From: Gluconobacter cerevisiae
GTDB taxonomy: Bacteria; Pseudomonadota; Alphaproteobacteria; Acetobacterales; Acetobacteraceae
Assembly (NCBI RefSeq): GCF_015244675.1
Contig: NZ_JABCQO010000006.1
Span: 116,872-180,871 of the forward strand
Direction of reading: 5' to 3'
DNA length: 64,000 nucleotides
Below, one piece after another: positions 9,685-20,086 of this stretch. Under the pieces are notes generated by a model. That model was given only the letters and a program-made list of their open reading frames with translations, was not told the origin of the DNA and searched no databases. Both the position numbers and the translations under genes were made by a program. Position 1 is the first letter of the stretch; each line of letters opens with the position of its first letter.

Positions 9685-10410
9685 ATGACGGAAACGTCCG
9701 TATCCGGTCTGGTCGAGCAGGGCTGTCATCCGGTTTTCCTTTACGGAGCCTCCCGGCTGGATCGGCAGGACGTGGCCCGCAGACTGCACGGTCACAGCCC
9801 GCGCGCGCAGCGCCCCTTTGTGGTTGCCACCCTGACCGCTACACCGCGCGCCCTGCGCGAAGCGGCGCTGTTCGGTAACGCCGAGGCGGGCTGGATCCAG
9901 CAGGCCCAGGGGGGGACCCTTCTGCTGGATGAGATCGACTGTCTGTGCCCCACGATGCAGGATCGCTTCGTGGACTGTCTTGCGCAAACGGATCTGCGCG
10001 TCATTGCGGGAAGCCGTCACGATCCGCTCCTGCTCCTGCGGCAGGGAGGGTTGGCGGCTGGACTGCATCAATGGCTGTCAGCGCTGCCCTCCGCACAACG
10101 GATGGGGCCGGAGCGGATCAGCGCGGTCTGTCGTCTAGGCGCGGGCACGGGCACGGCCCGTCCCCGCGGGCTGGAACGGGCGCTGGAACGGCCTTTGTCT
10201 GAATATCTTGAGGGTGATCTGGAAAACGGCGCGGGCGATCTGCACGCCTGTGTGGTGGGGGAAGTCGAGCGGCCGCTGATTACGATGGTCCTGCGCCGGA
10301 CCTGCGGCAACCAGTTGCGCGCCGCCGCCATTCTGGGGGTGAACCGCAACACCCTGCGCAAACGCATCCGCGAACTGGACATCACGATCCCGAAAGGTAT
10401 CGACGAGTGA
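9685..10410 (+). CDS. Degenerate NtrC-like protein (no receiver, broken AAA+, intact Fis-type HTH)
   Basis: A 241-residue relic of NtrC, which is normally about 480. The receiver domain is absent. The AAA+ core is recognisable from HSPRAQRPFVV, ALFGNAEAGW and the intact Walker B GGTLLLDEID, but Walker A (GESGTGKE in NtrC) has become GASRLDRQ, and the sigma54-contacting GAFTGA loop is deleted. Sensor I is altered (IAGSRHD for IAATNRD). In contrast the C-terminal DNA-binding domain is well kept: EVERPLITMVLRRTCGNQ, RAAAILGVNRNTLRKRIREL. It probably binds DNA but cannot hydrolyse ATP to open sigma54 promoters; it may act as a repressor or be decaying. The stop overlaps the ntrY start by 4 bases, so translation is coupled. 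ntrB is missing upstream. Confidence 0.8.
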   Translation: MTETSVSGLVEQGCHPVFLYGASRLDRQDVARRLHGHSPRAQRPFVVATLTATPRALREAALFGNAEAGWIQQAQGGTLLLDEIDCLCPTMQDRFVDCLAQTDLRVIAGSRHDPLLLLRQGGLAAGLHQWLSALPSAQRMGPERISAVCRLGAGTGTARPRGLERALERPLSEYLEGDLENGAGDLHACVVGEVERPLITMVLRRTCGNQLRAAAILGVNRNTLRKRIRELDITIPKGIDE

Positions 10411-12806
10411 AATTCCCTTCCCTGAGGCGCCTGTTTGCAAGGCTGACCAGTGCCAATGGGGCGGTTCTTCTGACGGTTCTGGCGCTGGTGCTGGCCTTCG
10501 CCACGTTCGTGGTGCTGTCAGGTGGCATGTCTCTGGCGCATCGCCCGCAGGTTCAGGCGATCGTCTTCCTGCTCGATTTCATCACGCTCATGCTGATTGC
10601 CGCGGCTGCCGTGGTGCAGATCGGGCGGATGGTGGCTGAACGCAGGCTTGGGCTGGCAGGCGCGCGTCTGCATGTGCGGCTTATTACGCTGTTCGGAATC
10701 GTGGCGGTGGCCCCAACCATCGTCGTGGGTGCGGTGGCAACGCTGTTTTTCCATTACGGCGTGGAAATCTGGTTTTCCAACCGTGTGAACGATGCCCTGA
10801 CGGAGGCACGATCGGTCGCGGTTGGTTACCTGCAGGAGCATAATGATAACGCCCGTACCGAAGCCTTCGCGCTCGCAAACACGCTGATTACGGTCCAGAA
10901 CGACGAGCTTTTCTCGCGCGGGACCGACCTATTTCACGACCCGGCGCGTCTTCAGGAATTTCTGGACGACGAAGTCACGGAACGTGGCCTGACGGATGCG
11001 GAAGTGTTTGATCCGCTGACCTCCAAAGTGCTGGCCGTTGGCGGCCTTCTGGGCAGCGATGCAGACATGTCGACGGCCCCGCCACTCCCACCGAAATCGG
11101 TCGTGGAGCTGGCCCGGCACGGCGAGGCTGTCATCCTTGATCGTCCGGATCAGCGCAGGGTGCGGGCCGTGGTCGCGCTGGGCGGCAATTCGGGGCTCAT
11201 GCTGGTCATCACCCGTCCGGTCGATCCGGATGTGGTGGAACACATGCGCCGGACGGACACGCTGGTTGCGGATTATCAACGGCTGATTGCCAATCGTGGT
11301 AAGACGCAGGTCCTGTTCGCGGTCATTTTCGCACTGATGGGCCTGCTGGTTCTGGCGGTGGGAATGCTGACAGGACTGGCGCTGGCAAACCGGATTGCCA
11401 ATCCGCTGGGTCTTCTCATTCTGGCGGCCCAACGGATTTCCAAAGGAGATCTGGGGGTTCGGGTTCCTGTTCCCGAAAACGCAGGGCAGGACAAGGACGA
11501 CGAAGTGACTGGGCTGTCCCGTGCGTTCAACAGCATGACAGACCAGCTCGAAAGTCAGCGTTCCGAGCTGATGCAGGCTTACGACCAGATCAACGAACGC
11601 CGCCGTTTCACCGAGACGGTACTTGCTGGTGTTTCGGCAGGCGTGATCGGACTGGACCGCGCGCAGGTGATCGAATTGCCGAATCGCGCGGCCTCCAGTG
11701 TGCTCCAGCGTGATCTGCAGCCCGCCATTGGCCGAAAATTGACGGAGCGGGTGCCGGAGTTCTCCGCCCTGCTGGAGGCTGCGCGCATGGCGCCAGAGCG
11801 CGTCCATACGGCCGAAATTCAGGTCGATACCGAGGGCGCGCAGCGTCCTGGCGGTCCGGGTGAGGGTGCGGGTGCGGGTGCGGGGCGCACGCTTCTCGTG
11901 CGGGTCGTGGCGGAACTACGCGGCCAGGATGTTGCGGGCTACGTCGTGACCTTCGACGATATTACGGATCTCCAGTCCGCCCAGCGTAAGGCCGCGTGGG
12001 CTGACGTGGCACGTCGTGTGGCGCATGAGATCAAGAATCCGCTGACCCCGATCCAGTTAGCTGCAGAACGTCTGAAACGCCGCTTCCTCAAGGAAATTCA
12101 CTCCGATCCTGAGACCTATACGCAGCTTGTCGATACGATCGTGCGACAGGTGGGCGATATCGGGCGGATGGTTGACGAGTTCTCCGCTTTTGCGCGGATG
12201 CCACAGCCCGTCATGCAGCCGGAGGACTTCTCGCGGCTGTGTCGGGAAGCGCTGGTGCTCCAGAGAAATGCCCATCCCGAAATCGTGTTCGAGACGACCG
12301 GACTACCGCCGTCAGGGCCGATCGTGCGGTGTGACCGGCGACTTATCGGTCAGGCACTGACAAACCTGCTACAGAATGCAGCAGATGCCATCAGCATGGC
12401 AGACCGCGGAAAACCGGGAGAAAATGCTTCTGGACAACCCCCAGGACAGATAGTGCAGCCAATAGGACACATTGTGGTGGGCTTGCACATTCGCGGCGGG
12501 CATGTCCTGCTAGACATAGAAGATGACGGGATCGGCCTGCCGACGGTGGAACGCCACCGGCTGACCGAGCCTTATGTAACCCACAAGGCGAAGGGCACCG
12601 GCCTCGGCCTTGCGATCGTCAAGAAGATCATGGAGGACCATTCCGGGATGCTTCAACTCACTGATCGGGAACCAGACCTTTCCCGTAGCCCGACATCCGG
12701 GCAGCGGGGAACGCGCGTCACCCTGTCTCTGCCGTTGTGGGAGCAGGAGAGCCATATTCCGGGTGGAACGGGCCTTCAGACCATGAGGACAGCAGATGGA
12801 ACATGA
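10407..12806 (+). CDS. ntrY: Nitrogen-regulation sensor histidine kinase NtrY
   Basis: Membrane sensor kinase, 799 residues. Four predicted membrane helices (about residues 15-40, 45-70, 85-115 and 295-325) bracket a periplasmic/PAS-like sensing region. HAMP follows (NRIANPLGLLILAAQRIS), then a PAS domain (RRFTETVLAGVSAGVIGLDR), a HisKA dimerisation domain with the phospho-His box RRVAHEIKNPLTPIQLAAER, and an HATPase with N-box LLQNAADAIS and G-boxes DIEDDGIGLP and KGTGLGLAIVKK. It contains a Gly/Ala-rich stretch (GEGAGAGAGR, about residues 485-495) and an extra Pro/Gln-rich insert in the HATPase domain. It phosphorylates NtrX; ntrX starts 11 bases inside its end. Confidence 0.93.
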   Translation: MKFPSLRRLFARLTSANGAVLLTVLALVLAFATFVVLSGGMSLAHRPQVQAIVFLLDFITLMLIAAAAVVQIGRMVAERRLGLAGARLHVRLITLFGIVAVAPTIVVGAVATLFFHYGVEIWFSNRVNDALTEARSVAVGYLQEHNDNARTEAFALANTLITVQNDELFSRGTDLFHDPARLQEFLDDEVTERGLTDAEVFDPLTSKVLAVGGLLGSDADMSTAPPLPPKSVVELARHGEAVILDRPDQRRVRAVVALGGNSGLMLVITRPVDPDVVEHMRRTDTLVADYQRLIANRGKTQVLFAVIFALMGLLVLAVGMLTGLALANRIANPLGLLILAAQRISKGDLGVRVPVPENAGQDKDDEVTGLSRAFNSMTDQLESQRSELMQAYDQINERRRFTETVLAGVSAGVIGLDRAQVIELPNRAASSVLQRDLQPAIGRKLTERVPEFSALLEAARMAPERVHTAEIQVDTEGAQRPGGPGEGAGAGAGRTLLVRVVAELRGQDVAGYVVTFDDITDLQSAQRKAAWADVARRVAHEIKNPLTPIQLAAERLKRRFLKEIHSDPETYTQLVDTIVRQVGDIGRMVDEFSAFARMPQPVMQPEDFSRLCREALVLQRNAHPEIVFETTGLPPSGPIVRCDRRLIGQALTNLLQNAADAISMADRGKPGENASGQPPGQIVQPIGHIVVGLHIRGGHVLLDIEDDGIGLPTVERHRLTEPYVTHKAKGTGLGLAIVKKIMEDHSGMLQLTDREPDLSRSPTSGQRGTRVTLSLPLWEQESHIPGGTGLQTMRTADGT

Positions 12807-14208
12807 GATCCTGATCGTCGATGACGAACCGGACATCCGGTTCCTCATCGAAGGTATTCTGAACGATGAGGGCTACAGAACCCGGACAGCCGCCAACTCG
12901 GATCAGGCGCTTGAGCTGTTCCGCGTGCATCGTCCATCGCTGGCGATTCTGGATATCTGGCTTCAGGGTTCCCGGCTGGACGGAATCGAACTGCTCAAGA
13001 TTTTCCAGACCGAGGAGCCCGGTCTGCCGACGCTCATGATTTCGGGTCACGGAACCATCGAGACGGCGGTGTCCAGTCTCAAGCTGGGTGCCTATGACTT
13101 CATCGAGAAACCGTTCCAGTCGGACCGGCTTCTGGTTGTGGTACGTCGCGCACTGGAAGCAGCGCGTCTGCGGCGGGAAAATGCGGAGCTGCGTCTGCGG
13201 GCAGGGCCGGAAACCACCCTTTCGGGAGAGGGGGCCGTCATTTCGGCCATCCGTGCCCAGATCGAACGTGTTGCCCCTACTAACTCCCGTGTGCTGATCA
13301 GCGGTCCGGCCGGTGCGGGCAAGGAAGTAGCAGCGCGGATGATCCACGCTCGCTCCCGCCGTGCGGAAGGTCCGTTCATCGCCCTGAACTGTGCGACGCT
13401 CGCGCCTAACCGCTTCGAAGAGGAGCTGTTCGGTCTTGAGGGCGAAGACGGCCAGCCGATGCGTCGCGGCGTGCTGGAGCGCGCCCATCGCGGAACGCTC
13501 CTGCTCGATGAAGTCGCGGACATGCCGCCTGAAACGCAGGGCAAGATCGTCCGTGCGCTTCAGGACCAGACCTTCGAGCGTCTGGGCGGCAATACGCGGG
13601 TGAAAGTGGATATCCGCGTCATCGCCACCACCAACCGCGATCTCCAGTCCGAAATTGCCGCACACCGGTTTCGGGAAGATCTGTACTACCGGCTTGCGGT
13701 CGTGCCGCTGCGCATTCCGTCCCTGCGGGAACGGCGCGAAGATATTCCGGGTCTTGCGCGTCACTTCCTTGACCGGTGCGCCGAGTCTTCGGGTCTGCCG
13801 GTCCGGGAGCTGTCTGTGGACGCTCTTGCCGCGCTGCAATCCTATGAGTGGCCGGGCAATGTGCGTGAGTTGCGCAACCTGATGGAGCGGTTGCTGATCA
13901 TGATGCCGGGGACGGGGAACGATCCGATCCGGGCAGACATGCTCCCCTCTACCATCAGTCAGGGCGCACCGTCCATGACACGCCTCAATTCGGGTGCGGA
14001 CGTCATGAGTCTGCCTCTGCGTGAGGCACGGGACCTGTTTGAGACGCAGTATCTTCAGGTGCAGCTCATGCGCTTTGGGGGTAATATCAGCCGTACGGCC
14101 AGCTTCGTCTGCATGGAGCGCAGTGCGCTGCATCGCAAACTCAAGCAGCTTGGCGTGACGACCAATGAAGACCGTGCGCCCGCGTCGTCCACGCCTGTGA
14201 GTGGCTGA
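12796..14208 (+). CDS. ntrX: NtrX response regulator
   Basis: Response regulator partner of NtrY, 470 residues. Receiver domain: acidic pair D9-D10, phospho-acceptor D53 in ILDIWLQG, and Lys in FIEKPFQSD. AAA+ domain: Walker A GPAGAGKE, Walker B GTLLLDEVADMP, sensor I IATTNRDLQ, and Arg finger region FREDLYYRL...SLRERREDI. C-terminal Fis-type HTH: NISRTASFVCMERSALHRKLKQLG. As in other alphaproteobacterial NtrX proteins, the GAFTGA loop is absent (ELFGLEGEDGQPMRRG), so classical sigma54 activation is not expected. Start at 12796 overlaps ntrY. Confidence 0.94.
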   Translation: MEHEILIVDDEPDIRFLIEGILNDEGYRTRTAANSDQALELFRVHRPSLAILDIWLQGSRLDGIELLKIFQTEEPGLPTLMISGHGTIETAVSSLKLGAYDFIEKPFQSDRLLVVVRRALEAARLRRENAELRLRAGPETTLSGEGAVISAIRAQIERVAPTNSRVLISGPAGAGKEVAARMIHARSRRAEGPFIALNCATLAPNRFEEELFGLEGEDGQPMRRGVLERAHRGTLLLDEVADMPPETQGKIVRALQDQTFERLGGNTRVKVDIRVIATTNRDLQSEIAAHRFREDLYYRLAVVPLRIPSLRERREDIPGLARHFLDRCAESSGLPVRELSVDALAALQSYEWPGNVRELRNLMERLLIMMPGTGNDPIRADMLPSTISQGAPSMTRLNSGADVMSLPLREARDLFETQYLQVQLMRFGGNISRTASFVCMERSALHRKLKQLGVTTNEDRAPASSTPVSG

Positions 14209-14256
14209 GATGACCTGTCGGTTTTCCTGCTCTTTCCTCTGTCGACTGAGAACAGC

Positions 14257-14504
14257 GTGACTTCAGAACATTCCTCTCCTGTCGGCCCTCGTGCCGTTCA
14301 GGAAGTCTTCCTCGATCATCTGCGCCGGACGGAAGCCTCCGTGACCGTCTTTCTGGTCAATGGTGTGAAGCTTCAGGGGATCGTAGCCCAGTCGGATGCG
14401 CAGACCCTGCTGCTGCGTCGTGATGGTCATGTACAGCTAGTTTACAAACATGCCGTCAGCACGATCATGCCGGCGACGGCGATGCATTTTGTGGAAGAAG
14501 AACT

Positions 14505-14508
<4 letters not shown>
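14257..14508 (+). CDS. hfq: RNA chaperone Hfq
   Basis: Sm-like hexameric RNA chaperone that pairs small RNAs with mRNAs. The 83 residues contain the Sm1 motif ([19 protein letters not shown]) and the Hfq Sm2 signature [10 protein letters not shown]. Translation starts at a GTG (14257). The usual acidic C-terminal tail is short (VEEEL). It lies 48 bases after ntrX and overlaps hflX by 4 bases (TTGA), the hfq-hflX pair seen in many proteobacteria. Confidence 0.96.
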
Positions 14509-15818
<1,310 letters not shown>

Positions 15819-15823
15819 GTTTT

Positions 15824-16987
15824 CTACTCGGACACCCGTGCCGCCAGAGCCGCGCTGCGCGAAGAAGCGCGGGCGGCTCTGGCGCGCTGGCGGGCACGGT
15901 CCAGCGGTACGGCCAGTGCATAGGTCAGACCGAGGCCGACCACATTCATCACAAGCTGTTCCCATAGATTGATGCCAAAGCTGGCGAACATCAGCCGCCC
16001 CAGAAGATCCAGCACCGTGCTGCAGGCAAAAACTTCCAGCGAATTCCGTCCCAGCAGGGCAAGGCTCTGGCCGATGCGGTCGGCGGAGATGCGGCGCAGC
16101 GCAGCGGAAGACTGCACCAGATAGAAGATCGCCATGATGTCCAGCAGCCGCCAGATGGCCAGTGTGGATTTGCCTGTATTGGGCGGGGCCGGAAAAATCC
16201 GCAGAAACGGGACGTGCCAGTACTCGTAAGGGAAGCACACCACGAACGCGCCCGCGAGATAAACCAGACACAGGGCCTTGGCCCACGGGCGGTACGGCAG
16301 ATCGCCGTTGTTTTTCGAGGCCCAGACGGCCCCCAGAATTCCGAGAATATAGAGAAACTGCCAGCCAAATGGATTGAGATACCATCCACTGGGATCTAGC
16401 CAGTTGGGAATGGTGATGTGCGGGTCCAGATTGGCGATGGCCCAGATACTGACGCTGAGCGCGACCAGAAGCCACAGGCTGCGCTTGAGAATCCAGTAAA
16501 TCAGCGGAAACAGCGCCAGAAGCACCACATAAAGCGGCAGGATGTTCAGATAGCTTGGGAGCGCGTCGAAAGTCAGAATACGCCATAGCCAACTATAGCC
16601 ATGCGCAAGTTGCGGCTCGATCGTGTATTCGGGCAACGGTTGATAGTGCCGCCACTGCCGAACCGTCCAAACGAACACCAGCGTCATGCCAGTCTGATAC
16701 AGATACAGTCTGAGGCATCGGCCAAGAATACGGTGAATGCCGGTTTTCCAGCCCTCCCGGTCGATCAGGCGCCCATAAGCCAGATAGGACGCGTAACCCG
16801 CCAGCATGACGAAGATCTCTGCTGCATCAGCAAATCCGAAATTGCGGATCGTGATGCGATTGAGCAGATCATCCGGGACGTGGTCCACCAGCATCATCAG
16901 CAGTGCGATACCGCGAAGGGCATCCACGCGATGGTCGCGGGGAATCTTTCGCGTTAAAGCTGCTGGGGAGGGTTGGGGCGGCTCCAT
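15824..16987 (-). CDS. OpgC-like membrane protein (succinyl/acyltransferase-type)
   Basis: Inner-membrane protein of 387 residues with about ten hydrophobic helices. The N-terminus (RDHRVDALRGIALLMMLVDHVP) and FGFADAAEIFVMLAGY are characteristic of the OpgC family, related to acyltransferase 3. OpgC proteins transfer succinyl groups to osmoregulated periplasmic glucans. No glucan synthesis genes (opgG/opgH) are next to it, so the acceptor is unknown here. It is divergent from nothing close and convergent with hflX. Confidence 0.8.
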   Translation of the reverse strand: MEPPQPSPAALTRKIPRDHRVDALRGIALLMMLVDHVPDDLLNRITIRNFGFADAAEIFVMLAGYASYLAYGRLIDREGWKTGIHRILGRCLRLYLYQTGMTLVFVWTVRQWRHYQPLPEYTIEPQLAHGYSWLWRILTFDALPSYLNILPLYVVLLALFPLIYWILKRSLWLLVALSVSIWAIANLDPHITIPNWLDPSGWYLNPFGWQFLYILGILGAVWASKNNGDLPYRPWAKALCLVYLAGAFVVCFPYEYWHVPFLRIFPAPPNTGKSTLAIWRLLDIMAIFYLVQSSAALRRISADRIGQSLALLGRNSLEVFACSTVLDLLGRLMFASFGINLWEQLVMNVVGLGLTYALAVPLDRARQRARAARASSRSAALAARVSE

Positions 16988-17105
16988 AATCTCTTCTTAC
17001 CGTCAGAGCGTGGGCAGGGGTATGGGGCCAGATTACGGCCAGATTAAAGATTGGACGGAATTCAGGCCCGGTGTCCTGCCGGAGCCTTTTTTCTCAAACC
17101 GTCTT

Positions 17106-18560
17106 TTATAGAGCGAGCAGGGCTTCGTTCGACTGGCTTGCCAGAATGCCATGCCGGTCAGGATGCAGCCCCGTAATTTCGACGATGTGATCGCGCCCCT
17201 GAAGCTTGCCGATAATTTTTTCCAGAACCTGAACGGACGTAATGTCCCACAGACGGGCCTCGGTCAGGTCCAGCACAACAATAGCGGCATCAGTATGGTA
17301 GTCGATCGCATCGGAGAGACTGTCGGCGGATGCGAAGAAAACCTGACCGGCAGCGCTATACGTCAGCACATCGCCGGAACGCCTTTCCGTGACGCGAAGC
17401 AGGCTCGCGGCGTGCCAGGCGAAGAACACGCCCGAAAGCATGACGCCAACCGCGACGCCTGCGGCCAGATCGTGAGTCATCACGACCACAGCCACGGTGA
17501 CGAGCATGGTCAGGCTGGACAGGCGCGGATGTCGGGTCAGGTCGCGCAGGCTGCTCCATGAAAATGTGCTGGCGGAGACCATGACCATGATGGCGACCAG
17601 AGCAGCCATCGGAACCTGCCCAACCCAGCGATGCAGCAGCACCATAAGGGCCAGAAGGAATGCGCCTGCTGTGAAAGTGGACAGACGCCCGCGTCCGCCA
17701 TAGCGCAGATTGCCAACGGTTTGGCCAATCATGCCGCAACCCGCGATGCCACCGAACGCGCCAACGAGAATGTTTGAAATCCCGAGGCCCGTGCATTCCA
17801 TGCGCTGGTCGCCGTGAGTATCGGTGATGTCATCCACAACAGAGGCCGTCATCATGGATTCCAGCAGACCCACAGCGGCCATAGCCAGAGCATAAGGCAG
17901 CACGACGGACCATGTGGCCCAGTTCAGCGGGATATGCGGAAAAGTCAGGCTGGGAAGACCGGTCGGGAGGTCGCCGAGATCGGAGACAGTATGAACCGGC
18001 ATCGGATAAAGCATCGTGATGGCGGTGAGAACCACGATGCAGATCAAAGGGGAAGGAATGGCATCGGACAGGCGGGGCAGCAGATAGATAATAACAAGGC
18101 CCAGCGCGATCAGCGCATAAGTGTGCCAACTCACTCCCAGCATCTGCGGCACCTGTGCGGCAAAGATCATGATAGCCAGAGCGTTGACGAAGCCTGTCCG
18201 GACCTCTGCGGGGACAAAGCGCATGACGGCCTGAAGGCGCAACAGGCCGAACAGGACCTGAAATGCGCCTGCAACCAGTGTCGCGAGCAACATGGCCTGA
18301 ACGCCGTGAGCATGAACCAGCGGCGCCGCCACCAGAGCGACGGATCCGGCAGCACCTGAAATCATTCCTGGTCGGCCGCCAAAAATGGCGATCGAAACGG
18401 AAATGACGAATGACGCGAACAGCGAGACCGCTGGAGAGACCCCCGCGATATAGGAAAAGGCGATGACCTCGGGAATGAGGGCAAAGGTTCCGACCATTCC
18501 GGCCAGCACTTCGCGCAGTGGGTTCTGTGCCCACTGGCGACGATAGAGAGCGGGAGTCAT
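17106..18560 (-). CDS. SulP-family inorganic anion transporter with STAS domain
   Basis: SLC26/SulP transporter, 484 residues from ATG 18560, which has AAGGA about 5 bases upstream. The longer in-frame start at 18683 would add an unrelated 41-residue tail. Seen: the N-terminal GMVGTFALIPEVIAFSYIAGVSP segment of SulP transporters, 10-12 membrane helices, GGIAGCGMIGQTVGN, and a C-terminal STAS-like domain (about residues 400-484) with AAIVVLDLTEARLWDITSV. Likely substrate sulfate, bicarbonate or another small anion; not decidable. Just downstream (17100 region) there is no clear terminator. Confidence 0.88.
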   Translation of the reverse strand: MTPALYRRQWAQNPLREVLAGMVGTFALIPEVIAFSYIAGVSPAVSLFASFVISVSIAIFGGRPGMISGAAGSVALVAAPLVHAHGVQAMLLATLVAGAFQVLFGLLRLQAVMRFVPAEVRTGFVNALAIMIFAAQVPQMLGVSWHTYALIALGLVIIYLLPRLSDAIPSPLICIVVLTAITMLYPMPVHTVSDLGDLPTGLPSLTFPHIPLNWATWSVVLPYALAMAAVGLLESMMTASVVDDITDTHGDQRMECTGLGISNILVGAFGGIAGCGMIGQTVGNLRYGGRGRLSTFTAGAFLLALMVLLHRWVGQVPMAALVAIMVMVSASTFSWSSLRDLTRHPRLSSLTMLVTVAVVVMTHDLAAGVAVGVMLSGVFFAWHAASLLRVTERRSGDVLTYSAAGQVFFASADSLSDAIDYHTDAAIVVLDLTEARLWDITSVQVLEKIIGKLQGRDHIVEITGLHPDRHGILASQSNEALLAL

Positions 18561-18791
18561 GAAAATCCTTGAGGGCAGGGCGTGAACGGGGTGCGACGTA
18601 TTCAGGCCCGGCGCGGCAATGATGCACGAGTGTAACCCGGCTGGTCCCAGGATTGAAGAGACGGAATTGCCGGGAGAACACACATAAGAGCGGGATGAGA
18701 GAGTCTAAAAAAAATCGGAGGCATGAAAAAAAAATGCGTCAAAAGACTGGACGAATGCCCCAACCTTCCTCTAGAGAGTGCGTCGCTGTGT

Positions 18792-18868
18792 GGCGGATGT
18801 AGCTCAGTCGGTAGAGCGCCGGTTTGTGGTACCGGTTGTCGCGGGTTCGATCCCCGTCATTCGCCCCA
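18792..18868 (+). tRNA. tRNA-His (GTG anticodon)
   Basis: Cloverleaf read directly: acceptor GGCGGATG pairs with CATTCGCC including the extra G-1:C73 pair specific to tRNA-His; D-arm TAGCTCAGTCGGTAGAGC; anticodon stem-loop CCGGTTTGTGGTACCGG with anticodon GTG; T-arm GCGGGTTCGATCCCCGT; encoded CCA at 18866-18868. Strongly supported by the tRNA-His-specific G-1. Confidence 0.96.
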
Positions 18869-18897
18869 GCACTTCTCCTGAAAATCTGAATGAACAT

Positions 18898-19833
18898 TCA
18901 TCCGGGCTTTGCAGTATCAGCCTGATGGTTGTGTCTGTGCTCCCAGCGTTCTTCCAGCGCCATACGCTCGAAGCGCAGTTTCTGTCGGATCCAGTTCAGC
19001 ATGCCCGACAGCGTCACGACGATAATTCCCATGAATGTCCAGTTGTCCAATGGCTGATGAAACAGCAGGTAACTGAATGCCACCGCCCAGACCATCTGGC
19101 TGTATTGCGGCAGCGCGACCCGGTTCGCGGGGGCGACGGCTGTGGCCATCATCATGAACAGTTGTCCCAGAGCTGCCAGAAAACCGTATCCGAACAGAAG
19201 GGCCCAGACTCGCGGTCCATGTGGCCAGGAGGCATGGGTGATCATGAGAAGGCCGTCGCCGATCAGCGGTCCGAACAGGCTTGATCCGAACAGGGAAAGC
19301 CGTGCGCTTTTATCTCCGGCCAGTCGGTAAGACACGACGCTGCTGGCATTGGCGAGCGCGGCGACGATGGCGCAGACATGCCCGAGATGGAATGCGCGGG
19401 CGCCGGGGCGCAGGACGATCAATACGCCCAGAAAGCCGATTCCAACGGAAAGCCACGTCCAGAACGAAACCTTTTCCTTCAGGATCGTCACGGAAATGAT
19501 GGTGACGAAGAACGGCATCAGGAACATCAGCGATAGCGCTTCTGGCATCGGGAGCAGCATGAAAGCCATGACACTGGCGGCCGTTGAGACGAATGTTGAA
19601 ACGGCGCGCAGAACCCACATGCCTGGCCGGTTCGTCGCGAAAATGTCGGAATAGGGTTCTTCAGGGCGGCGGATGAACGGGAGGAGCAGAAAGCCGAAAA
19701 CGCCGCCTGAAAAGGCGACTTCGAAAGGATCGAGCCGCCCCGCAAGCCCTTTTGAGCAGGCATCGCTGATGGCAAAGGCGGCGTATCCGAGAAGTGCCAG
19801 CAGAATACCCGAGGAGAAAATGTTCTGTTTCAT
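18898..19833 (-). CDS. DMT-superfamily (EamA/RhaT) transporter
   Basis: Inner-membrane permease, 311 residues, with ten hydrophobic helices arranged as two EamA repeats (N-terminal about residues 8-140, C-terminal about 150-290). Family-like features include FAISDACSKGLAG at the start, LPMPEALSLMFLMPFF and ILKEKVSFWTWLSVGIGFLGVLIVLRPG in repeat 1, and ATAVAPANRVALPQYSQMVWA in repeat 2. Members export amino acids, purines or other metabolites; substrate unknown. The C-terminus ends in a basic/His-containing cytoplasmic tail. Confidence 0.85.
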   Translation of the reverse strand: MKQNIFSSGILLALLGYAAFAISDACSKGLAGRLDPFEVAFSGGVFGFLLLPFIRRPEEPYSDIFATNRPGMWVLRAVSTFVSTAASVMAFMLLPMPEALSLMFLMPFFVTIISVTILKEKVSFWTWLSVGIGFLGVLIVLRPGARAFHLGHVCAIVAALANASSVVSYRLAGDKSARLSLFGSSLFGPLIGDGLLMITHASWPHGPRVWALLFGYGFLAALGQLFMMMATAVAPANRVALPQYSQMVWAVAFSYLLFHQPLDNWTFMGIIVVTLSGMLNWIRQKLRFERMALEERWEHRHNHQADTAKPG

Positions 19834-20086
19834 GGGCTGGTTTCTCCGCAGGTAAAGCTGTTTTCGGTCTGAAAATAAGAAAATCTGCTGTTGTCGACAG
19901 TCAAGTTTTTCAGATTCCCGAGATCGCTCTTCCTGCTTTATAAATCATTAATATTAAGTGAATATTGATTTTATAAAAGGTATCTATAAGTAAAATTGGA
20001 GAGGTTGCCATCTTCATGTATGGTGCGCGTCATTCGGGTAGGCTGTATGGCCCCCATCTCCTGGATGAAAAAGCGTGAGCCCCCTT
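19834..20086. promoter_or_regulatory. AT-rich divergent intergenic region
   Basis: About 250 bases between the DMT transporter (minus) and the mannose-1-phosphate guanylyltransferase (plus). It is strongly AT-rich around 19930-20000 (CATTAATATTAAGTGAATATTG, shortened), unlike the flanking genes. I see no clean consensus promoter and no gene, but it must hold promoters for both directions. Confidence 0.4.

Noticed and set aside
8881..10071. 396-codon minus-strand open frame opposite dusB and the NtrC-like gene
   Set aside because: Antisense shadow of two genes with clear motifs; Arg/His/Gln-rich translation with no domain.
10929..11807. 292-codon minus-strand frame opposite ntrY
   Set aside because: Antisense to ntrY; composition (Gln/His/Arg-rich) typical of a shadow.
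12718..14133. 471-codon minus-strand open frame opposite ntrX
   Set aside because: Covers ntrX, whose domains are all intact; the antisense translation is low-complexity and has no homology pattern.
18778..19284. 168-codon plus-strand frame over the tRNA and DMT gene
   Set aside because: It translates the tRNA-His gene and the antisense of the transporter.
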